64,000 nucleotides of DNA. Origin: Persicitalea sp963716085 (GTDB lineage: Bacteria; Bacteroidota; Bacteroidia; Cytophagales; Spirosomataceae). Numbering within the stretch: the stretch's first letter is position 1; each line of letters opens with the position of its first letter. A program made the translations under genes and the position numbers. The stretch spans positions 5,270,001 through 5,334,000 of the forward strand of contig OY970288.1 in assembly GCA_963716085.1 (NCBI GenBank). Direction: 5' to 3'. A model generated the notes under the pieces. The model ran no database searches and was not told the origin of the DNA. It saw only the letters and a list, made by a program, of their open reading frames with translations. Shown piece by piece: positions 1 through 7,732 of this stretch.

Positions 1-549
1 ACCATGATCCAGGTCGAAGCCGCGCAAAAACAACTGCTCGGCCTTGCCCCCGCCCGCGTGCTGGCCGATGAACAGCCCCGGCACCATGCGCAGGATTTCC
101 TGGGAGTTGGTCACGGGCCGCAGGCGAATGTCCACGGCAGCGATGATCTGCTGGCTGTTGGGCCGCAGGGCCGATACCGTTACCGTTCCCAGGTCGATGG
201 GTACGGCCAGGAGTTTGGTTTGCAAAAAAGTCGTCTGATCGTCCTGCACTATTGCCGTAAGCGCCAGGCTCTGAAAGCCCAGACTGGTAAATTCCAGGCG
301 GTAGGTAGCCGCTGAAAGGTCCGTAAACTGATACTGGCCGAGGTCGTTGGTGACGGCCCCTTTGCCTTCGCCCGAAAGCACGACAGTCACGCCCGCAAGC
401 GGACGGCCCGTAGCGGCGTCCGACACGGTTCCCGCAATTTTGCCCAAATGAGCCAGAGCGACCTGGGAGGTCAGGAGAAAAATAAGAATGAGCGGAAGAT
501 TATTGCGGAGGGCAATTTTCTTGAAACAGGGAGGTAACGTTATTTTCAT
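1..549 (-). CDS. TonB-dependent receptor, N-terminal part (cut by window edge)
   Basis: This is the first 183 codons of an outer-membrane TonB-dependent receptor; the rest lies beyond base 1. Residues 1-33 form a signal peptide ending near QVALA. Residues 36-120 look like a carboxypeptidase-regulatory-like beta-sandwich (GTVSDAATGRPLAGVTV, then NDLGQYQF), the usual N-terminal extension of Bacteroidota receptors. The plug domain begins around residue 135 (SQEILRMVPGLF) and reaches RGFDLDHG, a hallmark of the receptor plug. The ATG at 549 is the first in-frame start and places the signal peptide correctly. It diverges from the DUF819 gene. The substrate cannot be told from this fragment. Confidence 0.88.
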   Translation of the reverse strand, partial: MKITLPPCFKKIALRNNLPLILIFLLTSQVALAHLGKIAGTVSDAATGRPLAGVTVVLSGEGKGAVTNDLGQYQFTDLSAATYRLEFTSLGFQSLALTAIVQDDQTTFLQTKLLAVPIDLGTVTVSALRPNSQQIIAAVDIRLRPVTNSQEILRMVPGLFIGQHAGGGKAEQLFLRGFDLDHG

Positions 550-666
550 AGGTTCTTATTGGGGCAAGCGGCGTAAGCAGACTTAGTAAGCAATATACGT
601 CGCCTGCCCGTGATTGGGTTCATTTTGTTAGATTGCCGGAAAATCCGCCTCCAAGCCCAGCCCTCC

Positions 667-1812
667 ATGTCCACCCACCCGCTCTTCGTCCTTGCCGTCC
701 TTTGTCTGAACGTCGTTATTTGCGAGTGGCTGGCGACCAAACCTTACTTTCGGCAGCTCGGCACCGCACTGATGGTGATCCTGCTCACGGCCCTCACCGC
801 CAACCTGGGCCTGATTCCCTCTTCTACGCCGCCTTCGCCAGTATACGATGGAATTTTTACCTACATTGCCCCGACCTCCATTTTTCTGCTGATGCTGAGC
901 GTGAATCTGAAAAGCATCCGCCGCGCGGGGCCGTCGATGATTGGGCTGTTTCTGGTCGGATCCCTGGGAACGGTAGTAGGGGTGGCAGTAGCCATAAAAA
1001 TGGTCGATGCCACCGCGTTGCTGGGTGAAAAATACTACGCCCTGGCGGGCATGTTGACTGGAACCTACACGGGCGGGAGCCTGAATTTCAACGCCGTGGC
1101 CCTGCACTACGGCATGGCCCGCGAAGGCACGCTTTACGCGGCTACCACCGCCGCCGACAATATAGTGACCGCGCTGTGGATGATCGCGACGCTGGCGCTG
1201 CCCGCGCTGTTGCGGGGCAAGAAAAAGAATCCTGAAAAAATAGCCGAAACGGAGGTAACCACAGCTACCAACGATACCTTCGACGAACAGGAAACGATCA
1301 ACCCCAAAGACCTCGGATTGTTGACCGCCCTGGCTTTCGGGGCTGTATTCCTGGCCGATTTGGTCAAGACTTTCTTCCCTGCTTTGCCCACGATCCTTAC
1401 CATCACGACGGTCGCGCTGGTACTGGCGCAGTTCCCGGCGGTCAGCCGCTTGCGTGGCAGCCGGGTGTTGGGGATGTTTATGATCTATCTTTTTCTGGCC
1501 GTGATTGGGGCGTATTGCGACATCCCGGCTTTGCTAGAGGACGGCACATTGGCGATTTGGCTGCTGGTCATCATAGGCACCATCGTGTTGGTGCACGCCG
1601 CGCTGCTCATCGGCGTAGCCAAGCTACTGAAGCAAGACGCCGACGTGGTGGCTGTGGCCTCGCAGGCCAACATCGGCGGGTCGAGTTCTGCCCTGGCCCT
1701 GGCTCGCAGTCTGGGCCGTCCCGATTTGCAACTCCCCGCTATTTTGGTTGGTACGTTGGGGAACGGACTGGGTACGTACCTGGGATTCGCGGTGGCGGAG
1801 TGGCTGCGGTAG
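667..1812 (+). CDS. DUF819 family multi-pass membrane protein
   Basis: A 381-residue integral membrane protein of the DUF819 (YjcL-like) family, probably a transporter of unknown substrate. About ten hydrophobic segments are visible. Typical family motifs are the glycine-rich stretch LTGTYTGGSLNFNA near residue 140 and the second-half counterpart SQANIGGSSSALALA near residue 340. Together they suggest the inverted two-half architecture of secondary transporters. A hydrophilic loop (about residues 195-225) separates the halves. I chose ATG 667 (MSTHPLF) over an in-frame ATG at 610, because the extra 19 residues look like leader translated in frame. It runs convergently into the next gene with only 4 bases between. 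Confidence 0.8.
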   Translation: MSTHPLFVLAVLCLNVVICEWLATKPYFRQLGTALMVILLTALTANLGLIPSSTPPSPVYDGIFTYIAPTSIFLLMLSVNLKSIRRAGPSMIGLFLVGSLGTVVGVAVAIKMVDATALLGEKYYALAGMLTGTYTGGSLNFNAVALHYGMAREGTLYAATTAADNIVTALWMIATLALPALLRGKKKNPEKIAETEVTTATNDTFDEQETINPKDLGLLTALAFGAVFLADLVKTFFPALPTILTITTVALVLAQFPAVSRLRGSRVLGMFMIYLFLAVIGAYCDIPALLEDGTLAIWLLVIIGTIVLVHAALLIGVAKLLKQDADVVAVASQANIGGSSSALALARSLGRPDLQLPAILVGTLGNGLGTYLGFAVAEWLR

Positions 1813-1816
1813 GGAG

Positions 1817-2719
1817 CTACTTGTACGCGGGCAGGAGTTTTTGGTTCAGTACGGTGTAGTTCCTGATGTGGATGGCTTCGCGGAGAAACCGTCTGCCGGA
1901 TAATGCAATCCCGTTACCAACACTAGTAGTGAAAAATCCTCCCATAAAAACCCAGAGATTGATGCCATTGCCGGACGAGAAAAGGGAAGTAATTGATGCT
2001 GCTGATCCCGCAATACTCACTGCGGTGCCCACTCGCTGATTTCTACGGTACTTTTCGTACATATTCCAGGCGGTAGGTATGTCCCTGAATTCCCCTGCCG
2101 CTCTATCACCCAGGAAAAAACCCAAATTGTGTTCGCGACCATTCTTCACGTACGAATTACTGGTCAGATAAAGCGTCTCGGTTCCATAAAGGTAACGGAG
2201 GCGCGACTGGTAGGTAGGAGAAGTGTGAAGCAGCATCTCGTCTCGGTTTCTCAACCATACCGCTCGCTCGAAGTTACTCTCTGACTGACGAGCTTTCCTA
2301 CTGCCAATAACCATCAGGGCAATACCGCCTGCTAACCCTCCTGCGCCCAAGGCGAGCTGCAAGCTTGTCGGGTTTGGGATCGCCAAAGAGGCAGAAGAAC
2401 CTATCACCAGCCCCAGGCTCGAAAAGACATAGATGGGAACAAATCGTCGCTGAGCCAGTGATTGCTGAAAAGCTGCTTTACCTTCGGGTGAAACCTCGAA
2501 TTCATCAGCTACATTTTTCCACCTGCGCCCCAACGATTGGGTACCGACGCTCGTAGTCCAGCGGTTGTCGAGGACAAAAGCAGCGTGCGCGTTGTAATTT
2601 TCCTGGAAAGACAGATATTCTGATGGCGAGAAATAATCAGTCGAGTCACCCGGAGTCTGGGCCAGAGCGACTTGAAAGAGCAATGACAGCACAAAAGTGG
2701 CAAGAAGCAAGTTTTTCAT
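1817..2719 (-). CDS. exported or membrane-associated protein, unrecognised family
   Basis: A 300-residue protein I do not recognise. ATG 2719 gives a clean signal peptide (MKNLLLATFVLSLLFQ, cleavage near ALAQ); an in-frame ATG 33 bases upstream would spoil it. Three glycine/alanine-rich hydrophobic segments follow, at about residues 100-120, 125-142 and 228-265. The soluble stretch between them (about residues 150-225) contains several Tyr/Arg-rich pieces. A CAAAAATA motif at 2750-2757 reads on the minus strand as TATTTTTG, the Bacteroidota -7 element, so it probably has its own promoter. No enzymatic motif is visible. An envelope role is inference from the signal peptide only. Confidence 0.6.
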   Translation of the reverse strand: MKNLLLATFVLSLLFQVALAQTPGDSTDYFSPSEYLSFQENYNAHAAFVLDNRWTTSVGTQSLGRRWKNVADEFEVSPEGKAAFQQSLAQRRFVPIYVFSSLGLVIGSSASLAIPNPTSLQLALGAGGLAGGIALMVIGSRKARQSESNFERAVWLRNRDEMLLHTSPTYQSRLRYLYGTETLYLTSNSYVKNGREHNLGFFLGDRAAGEFRDIPTAWNMYEKYRRNQRVGTAVSIAGSAASITSLFSSGNGINLWVFMGGFFTTSVGNGIALSGRRFLREAIHIRNYTVLNQKLLPAYK

Positions 2720-2781
2720 GGCGTAGTATTTTTGGGTACAAAATGGCTTCAAAAATACACTTTTCCCAAAATCAAGCTACC

Positions 2782-3645
2782 TCACTTTGCCAAAATATCC
2801 TGCAAAAACTCCCGAAACGGTTCGGCGAACTCCTTGCGCTTCAAGGCAAAGGCTACGGTCGTTTTCAGGAAGTCGAGCTTGTTACCGATGTCGTGGCGCT
2901 GCCCTTCGATGCGGTGGGCGTGAATGTTTTCGCGGCGTAGCAGTAACAGCAGCGAGTCGGTGAGCTGGATTTCGCCGCCTTTTCCCTTGGGTGTTTGGGC
3001 GATGGTCTGGAAAATATCGGGCGTCAGGATGTAGCGGCCCGCGATGGCCAGGTTGGAGGGAGCCGCACCTACGGCAGGTTTCTCGATCAGCGTTTTCAAT
3101 TCCAGAATCGTGTCGCTCAGGAAATCGCCACCCACTATCCCGTAGCGGTTCACCTTGTCGGCGGGAACTTCCTCCACGGCGATGACCGAGCCGCCGTACT
3201 GCTCGAAGGTGTCCATCAACTGCTGCGTGACGGGGATTACCGAGTCCATGATCGTATCGCCCAGCAGCACGGCGAATGGCTCGTCGCCCACGTGGTGGCG
3301 GGCGTAGTAAATGGCGTCGCCCAGGCCGTTGGCTTCTTTCTGACGCACGAAGTGGATATTAGCCATGTCGGCCAGGCGGCGCATTTCGGTATGCCACGCC
3401 TGGTCTTCTTTTTCTTCCAGCCGGGCCTCCAGCTCGAAGTTGCGGTCGAAGTGATCTTCGATGGCGCGTTTGCCCTTGCCCGAAATGATGAGGATATCCT
3501 CGATGCCCGAGTCCACCGCTTCCTGCACGACGTACTGAATGGTGGGAATGTCGATGATGGGCAACATTTCCTTGGGCATGGACTTGGTGGCAGGCAGGAA
3601 GCGGGTTCCCAGTCCGGCGGCGGGTATGACGGCTTTACGAATCAT
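2782..3645 (-). CDS. galU: UTP-glucose-1-phosphate uridylyltransferase
   Basis: A 287-residue cytosolic enzyme that makes UDP-glucose from UTP and glucose-1-phosphate, feeding exopolysaccharide and nucleotide-sugar synthesis. The N-terminal nucleotide-binding signature is intact (AAGLGTRFLPATKSMPKEML, about residues 8-27). Other GalU landmarks are EEVPADKVNRYGIV near 157, a conserved KP pair in the LIEKPAVG stretch near 187, and GRYILTPDIF near 205. Length matches the family. It lies 139 bases downstream of a glucuronokinase-like gene on the same strand. No Shine-Dalgarno sequence is evident because a heptamer array starts 6 bases upstream of the ATG. The neighbour raises the possibility that it also takes glucuronate-1-phosphate, but that is inference. 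Confidence 0.93.
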   Translation of the reverse strand: MIRKAVIPAAGLGTRFLPATKSMPKEMLPIIDIPTIQYVVQEAVDSGIEDILIISGKGKRAIEDHFDRNFELEARLEEKEDQAWHTEMRRLADMANIHFVRQKEANGLGDAIYYARHHVGDEPFAVLLGDTIMDSVIPVTQQLMDTFEQYGGSVIAVEEVPADKVNRYGIVGGDFLSDTILELKTLIEKPAVGAAPSNLAIAGRYILTPDIFQTIAQTPKGKGGEIQLTDSLLLLLRRENIHAHRIEGQRHDIGNKLDFLKTTVAFALKRKEFAEPFREFLQDILAK

Positions 3646-3650
3646 AAGTT

Positions 3651-3782
3651 GGCTTTAGGCTATAGGCAGTAGGCTATAGGCTTATTTGATTGAAAGTGTT
3701 TTACGTAAGAAAATTAAGCGTTGTGATAGTACCCGCACCGCGAACAAGAAGCCTATAGCTTAGAGCCTACAGCCTACAGCTT
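3651..3782. repeat. Facing pair of heptamer arrays (TAGGCT type)
   Basis: The left array holds four consecutive 7-mers, TTAGGCT ATAGGCA GTAGGCT at 3655-3675 and ATAGGCT at 3676-3682. The right array holds AGCCTAT AGCTTAG at 3750-3763, AGCCTAC twice at 3764-3777, then AGCTT to 3782. The right array is the reverse complement type of the left, so the two could pair across about 66 bases. The right array ends two bases from the stop codon of the upstream glucuronokinase gene; the left ends five bases before the galU start. Confidence 0.85.
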
Positions 3783-3784
3783 CC

Positions 3785-4780
3785 TCAAACTACAAACGGT
3801 TTCACGACCCGCGCGTTATGCTTTTTCAGCTCGACGAACAGCCGGTTGAGCATGTCATCGTCGCGGTAGGTGCCGATGATCGTGCCGCCCGACCCGGCAA
3901 ACTTAGCCGACGCGCCGCAGTTGCGGGCGGCGTTCACGAGTTGCTTGTTGGAGTCCGATACGTTATAAATCTGGCAACGCAGGTCGAAGTTTTGGTTAAT
4001 CAGTTCGTGCAGATCGTCGGAGCGTGATTCCAGCAGGGCAGCGCGTCCATCGGCGGCGCGTTGGGCAATCTGATTCAGCACATCCGTGACATCGGCCTCG
4101 CCCCGGTCGAAGCGGGCGCGGACATCGCTGTGGACTTTGCCCGATACTTTGCTGAGTTGGGTGTTGTAGGCGACGTAAAGTTTGGGCAGAAGGTCAGGAT
4201 TCAGCCGCTCGTAGGTTCCGTAGCCCTGTTTCTCAATCAGTGTTTTGTCAAAGTCCATATAGACGCAGCCCTCATAGCACTGAATGACGCGATCTTGCAG
4301 ACCCGCCGCAATACCCAACTCCTCAGTTTCGGAATTCAGCACGAGCTGCGGTAGGTGTTCCAGCGGAATATCCACCTTATAAAACTGAATCAACGCCCGA
4401 AAGAGTGCCACCACAATGGCGCTGGAACCCGACATGCCCACCTGCCGGGGAATCGACGAGCGGTAGCGCACGGTGAAGTTGCGATTAGGCAACCGGATAT
4501 CGTGCAATTCACAATACTCGGCAAATTTCTTGATGCCTGCCTTGATGAGCGGTATGCCGCCGTTGTAGCCCAGCATACTCACCGAATCGCGCAGGTGGTA
4601 AATGCTTTTGAAGGTGCTGCTGTCCTGCGGCTGCGGCTCGATGTGCAGTTCGGGCGATTCGTAGAGCGAAATCGAAGTTCCGAAGTTACGTACGGATACC
4701 GAGATCGTCTTGCCAAAAAAACCGTCGGAAGGGTTGCCCAACAGCCCGGCTCGGGCGTAGGCGCGCGTTTCTATAATCAA
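3785..4780 (-). CDS. glucuronokinase-like GHMP kinase
   Basis: A 331-residue sugar kinase of the GHMP superfamily, closely resembling plant glucuronokinase, which phosphorylates D-glucuronate to glucuronate-1-phosphate. The plant-like signature RAYARAGLLGNPSDGFFGKT sits at residues 6-25. The GHMP ATP-binding loop PRQVGMSGSSAIV is near residue 110, AAGLQDRVIQ near 158, and the C-terminal motif SAKFAGSGGTI near 292. Length agrees with the family. It is followed on the same strand by galU. Together the two could convert free glucuronate to UDP-glucuronate through a sugar-1-phosphate uridylyltransferase, bypassing UDP-glucose dehydrogenase. Family membership is a strong call; glucuronate as substrate is inferred from remembered similarity to the plant enzyme. 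Confidence 0.82.
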   Translation of the reverse strand: MIIETRAYARAGLLGNPSDGFFGKTISVSVRNFGTSISLYESPELHIEPQPQDSSTFKSIYHLRDSVSMLGYNGGIPLIKAGIKKFAEYCELHDIRLPNRNFTVRYRSSIPRQVGMSGSSAIVVALFRALIQFYKVDIPLEHLPQLVLNSETEELGIAAGLQDRVIQCYEGCVYMDFDKTLIEKQGYGTYERLNPDLLPKLYVAYNTQLSKVSGKVHSDVRARFDRGEADVTDVLNQIAQRAADGRAALLESRSDDLHELINQNFDLRCQIYNVSDSNKQLVNAARNCGASAKFAGSGGTIIGTYRDDDMLNRLFVELKKHNARVVKPFVV

Positions 4781-4941
4781 GAGGGCTGCTGTTTTTGAGC
4801 GCCAAAACTACGAAGAAATCGTGAAAGCCACCCATACAGCCCGCGTCTTCGACGCTGACTGGATACTTCCCGAAAATACGAAAGACCCAATGCATTGGCA
4901 CATCGGGTCTCTCGCCTGGGCTTATATAAATCCAATCATGG

Positions 4942-5100
4942 TCAGTTTTTACGATCGGGTACTTTGCCGGGCTTGCCATCCGGTTCCTCCGCCGGGGTGG
5001 TTGTTTTGGGGGTACTTTTCGGAAAAGATGGGTAAACGGGCGGTTCCAAAAGTTCTTTCCCGGTGCCGGGTATTGCGGGTTCTCCTCTTTTACGTGCCAT
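4942..5100 (-). CDS. small proline- and lysine-rich protein (52 aa)
   Basis: A 52-residue reading frame from ATG 5100 to TGA 4942, beginning MARKRGEPAIPGTGKELLEP and ending GKVPDRKN. It is very rich in Pro, Lys and Glu, has no hydrophobic segment, and looks intrinsically disordered. No other plausible gene fills this gap. The composition is protein-like rather than random, and I have an impression of similar short proteins in Cytophagales, but I cannot confirm it. No clear ribosome-binding site precedes it. It may share transcription direction with the flanking minus-strand genes. Function unknown. Confidence 0.5.
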   Translation of the reverse strand: MARKRGEPAIPGTGKELLEPPVYPSFPKSTPKTTTPAEEPDGKPGKVPDRKN

Positions 5101-5222
5101 AGTCGCGGTAGTTTAGGTGAAAAATATATTTGCTTCTCTATCACAAAAAGAACGTTCCGACCCCACAAAGCGAAGAAGGCCAGCTCACTTGTGGAATATA
5201 TTCTATAAAAGTCCCATAAATG

Positions 5223-5256
5223 AAAAAGCCGCTTACCCAATGGCAAGCGACTTTTT
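5223..5256 (-). terminator. Rho-independent terminator of the 5277 gene
   Basis: The arms 5223-5234 and 5245-5256 form a 12-base stem with a 10-base loop and end in a T-run when read on the minus strand, 21 bases past the stop of the LolA-like gene. One pair is G-T on the minus strand but would be a C-A mismatch on the plus strand, so the minus orientation is favoured. Confidence 0.75.
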
Positions 5257-5276
5257 GCACTGACGTCTAAAGATAA

Positions 5277-6005
5277 TCAATTCTTCGGCATGGCAAAAAT
5301 GCTCTCATCCACAGTCGGATTCACTTGTACGTTGTTAACCATCATCGTCATTACGCCGGGCATAGCGGGCGATTCAATCTCGGTCGTGAAAGGAAATGTC
5401 ACGCCGTCCACCTGCTTGAAGTTGGAGAAGTTGGTTTTCACTTCCACCGCCTGTCCCTGCACTTCGGTATTGATGACCGACTTAAGAATGTAATACGTGT
5501 CTTTGGAAATGTAGTGGGTTGCCTTGGCTCCATTAGCCATATCGACCTTCACTACGTACGCGGGTGCGCCTTCGACCGTCTCTTCACCGGCCAGCTCGGC
5601 CTTGTGGCCTTTGGCTTTGTAGTTGTACAGCCCAGTCAGATCCAACTGTCCGGCGGACATTTTCACCTGATCCGCGGGTAGTTCCGTGGCGGAGGTCTGG
5701 CCCGTCATGGGGTTAATCATCCAGCCCTTGTCGCCGTCGATGGCCTGGACGATGGCCGAACCCTGCACCGTGGTCTCGCTGCGCATGCCGCGGCCCTGCA
5801 TGATGGTAGTGGTCGAAGGAAGATCCATGCCCATGATTTGGGCCGTAGCTTCCATTTTTATTCCCTTGATATTGGAGTAACTGTCCCCCCCCATGGCAGC
5901 TACGTGCTTGTCGATGACCTCATCCACCGACTGGGCATGAGCCGCGCTGAGCAATGTGACGAGAGTAAACAGCCCCAGAAGTTTTACTAATAATTGGTTA
6001 CGCAT
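5277..6005 (-). CDS. LolA-like periplasmic (outer membrane lipoprotein-sorting-like) protein
   Basis: A 242-residue exported protein with a signal peptide (cleavage after about residue 25, SAAHAQ). The mature part begins SVDEVIDKHVAAMGG, the typical opening of the family named outer membrane lipoprotein-sorting protein, whose LolA/LolB-like fold binds acyl chains. The body is a run of beta strands alternating with short linkers (residues 45-235), as expected for a half-barrel. Which ligand or lipoprotein it handles is unknown, and Bacteroidota carry several paralogues. A CAAATTTA at 6084-6091 is a perfect minus-strand -7 element (TAAATTTG), so it is likely transcribed alone, ending at the hairpin at 5223-5256. 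Confidence 0.72.
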   Translation of the reverse strand: MRNQLLVKLLGLFTLVTLLSAAHAQSVDEVIDKHVAAMGGDSYSNIKGIKMEATAQIMGMDLPSTTTIMQGRGMRSETTVQGSAIVQAIDGDKGWMINPMTGQTSATELPADQVKMSAGQLDLTGLYNYKAKGHKAELAGEETVEGAPAYVVKVDMANGAKATHYISKDTYYILKSVINTEVQGQAVEVKTNFSNFKQVDGVTFPFTTEIESPAMPGVMTMMVNNVQVNPTVDESIFAMPKN

Positions 6006-6132
6006 GATTAAAATATTTTTGAGATAAATTAAGAATTTGATGAAATGAAAATGGAATTAAGCGGTAAAAAACGCAAGCTACGACAAATTTAGTACAAGTG
6101 GTCGTACTTGATTGCGTCCGTTCCTAATACTC

Positions 6133-6312
6133 TTAGGACTTTCGCTTGTCGTCTTGAATGCGATCCCAATAGGGATCAAATGTGGGTAGAAAAGTGCTTT
6201 CCTAGTCGATTATTACGTCCCGTACGGGACATGACCAGCCAAAGAATTGGCTTTTTCTACCCACATCCTGTGCCTAACGGCACATTTTTCTCAGCCAAAG
6301 CGAAAGTCCTAA
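6133..6312. repeat. Compound nested-hairpin element
   Basis: A 15-base perfect inverted repeat (6133-6147 with 6298-6312) encloses a second inverted repeat, ATGTGGGTAGAAAAG at 6180-6194 with 6251-6266 (one extra T). Inside and between are four further small hairpins: GATCCC/GGGATC (6162-6177), GTCCCGTACGGGAC (6217-6230), AGCCAA/TTGGCT (6237-6252) and TGTGCC/GGCACA (6269-6284). This is the main content of the 426-base gap between the genes at 5277 and 6432. No protein-coding signal is convincing here. It resembles a REP-like non-coding mobile element or a structured RNA. Confidence 0.8.
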
Positions 6313-6431
6313 CTTTACAAAAGTAGTGAAGTGTATTTTTGGGATGATTATCTTTGCCCGCTAGATTATTTCTCGACGGCAGAAGTTATCGGAATCGATG
6401 CTCAGCCTCCTTACACCAATCCTAGCTTGAA

Positions 6432-7709
6432 TTGATACCAAGAAATAAAAATTCGGGAAAATTTCGTTTTCTCGCCATTACAGCCATTCTATTTTTTCTG
6501 GTACTGTTGGCGTCGCTGTCAATACTGGCCTTCGAGTTTGTGTACGGAAATGCCGATGGCATCTGGCGTGACCGGGATGTAGTTCGCACTACTTTCAAAT
6601 TGCTTGTGATTCTGTCGGCGACAAGTCTTTTGCTGTATGGCCTTGTCTATGGCTCCGGCTTCGTAAAGGGAACAATAAGTACGCTACTGATAACCGGCTT
6701 GATGCTATTTGGTTTAGAAAAAATGAGTCTCTGGCTCGTCAGCCGCAATCAGCCTGCCCCCACGACCGCTGCGCCGTCGCAGCCTTTCCTGCGTCCCGAC
6801 CACACCGAGCCGTCCGTCTTCAGCGACACCCTGGGCGTGGCCGCGAAGCCCAACTGGCGCATCGCGTGGGTGCCTGAGTACAAAGGCGAACGTTACGATA
6901 CAGTCACGATTTCGACTGACTCGTTGGGGCTTCGCAATACACCCTTGATTGATTCTCTGCCCCGCAACCGCTACGCTCTATTTCTGGGCTGCTCTTACAC
7001 GTACGGTGACGGTGTTTCCGACAACCAAACCCTCCCGTACTATTTTCAGGCCGATTCGCCCGGTTACCGGGCCTACAACTACGGCTTTCTCGCCTACTCG
7101 CCCCTGCACGCCCTGGCGCGCCTGCAACAGCAGCAACTGGAGCGACAAATCCCGCAAAAAGACGGCTTCGCGGTGTTCACACTCATCGACGACCACCTCG
7201 ACCGGGTAATTCCCGCCACTCGTTGGATCGATATGACGAAGGGGAGGTTCCCCTATTTAAACGAAGAAACGATGGTGACCAACGGCGTGTTTGCCGAACA
7301 GCGGCGCGTTTACACTCAGTCAATTCTGGGCTTCCAGCCAATGGGTATCCGGCAGCTACTGAAATGGAGTTACCCGCGCGTTCATACCGAAGCGCACTAC
7401 GCGTGGTTGGTCAAGATCATCAAAAAGACGCGGGAAGAATACATAGGCCGCTTCGACAACGATAATTTTTTCGTCGTTATTTTTCCTGGAAACGCCATTT
7501 CCCCAGAAACCAGAACGCTCTTTGAAGAAGCCAATGTCAAACTCCTGGATTACTCCAAGCTGATGTCGATCAAGGAAAACATGCTGCCCTTCGATGACGC
7601 CCACCCGGCCCCCGTAGTGTACAAGCGGGTGGCCCGGCAACTGAGCCGAGATATCGACTCGCTGCTAACCAAAAAAAGGGAAGCCGAACCAGTGTCCGCT
7701 TCCCTTTAA
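6432..7709 (+). CDS. membrane-anchored SGNH/GDSL-type hydrolase-like protein
   Basis: A 425-residue protein with two or three transmembrane helices (about residues 13-35, 55-72 and 78-98) followed by an SGNH-hydrolase-like domain. The block I motif is FLGCSYTYGDGVSDNQT near residue 188, with Ser as candidate nucleophile. The C-terminal DDAHPAP near residue 395 supplies the Asp-X-X-His-like pair of block V. Family members act on acyl groups of envelope glycans or lipids, so an O-deacylase or acyl-transfer role outside the cytoplasmic membrane is plausible but inferred. The start is TTG at 6432; no upstream in-frame ATG exists. Its last 12 codons overlap the terminator of the oppositely oriented atp genes. 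Confidence 0.68.
   Translation: MIPRNKNSGKFRFLAITAILFFLVLLASLSILAFEFVYGNADGIWRDRDVVRTTFKLLVILSATSLLLYGLVYGSGFVKGTISTLLITGLMLFGLEKMSLWLVSRNQPAPTTAAPSQPFLRPDHTEPSVFSDTLGVAAKPNWRIAWVPEYKGERYDTVTISTDSLGLRNTPLIDSLPRNRYALFLGCSYTYGDGVSDNQTLPYYFQADSPGYRAYNYGFLAYSPLHALARLQQQQLERQIPQKDGFAVFTLIDDHLDRVIPATRWIDMTKGRFPYLNEETMVTNGVFAEQRRVYTQSILGFQPMGIRQLLKWSYPRVHTEAHYAWLVKIIKKTREEYIGRFDNDNFFVVIFPGNAISPETRTLFEEANVKLLDYSKLMSIKENMLPFDDAHPAPVVYKRVARQLSRDIDSLLTKKREAEPVSASL
7671..7707 (-). terminator. Terminator of atpA-atpG, overlapping the end of the SGNH gene
   Basis: On the minus strand, arms 7698-7707 and 7675-7684 (AAAGGGAAGC type, 10 pairs) are followed by a run of T from the A-tract at 7671-7677. It sits 25 bases beyond the atpG stop. 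The whole hairpin lies inside the last codons of the convergent plus-strand gene. Confidence 0.8.
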
Positions 7710-7732
7710 AGAGGAGGGTAAAATATTTTGGT

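Noticed and set aside
4686..5246. A 186-codon minus-strand frame overlapping the glucuronokinase start
   Set aside because: It overlaps the kinase gene in another frame and the 52-aa gene; the better-supported genes account for the region.
6133..6312. CRISPR array
   Set aside because: The hairpins have different sequences and no constant repeat or spacer length.
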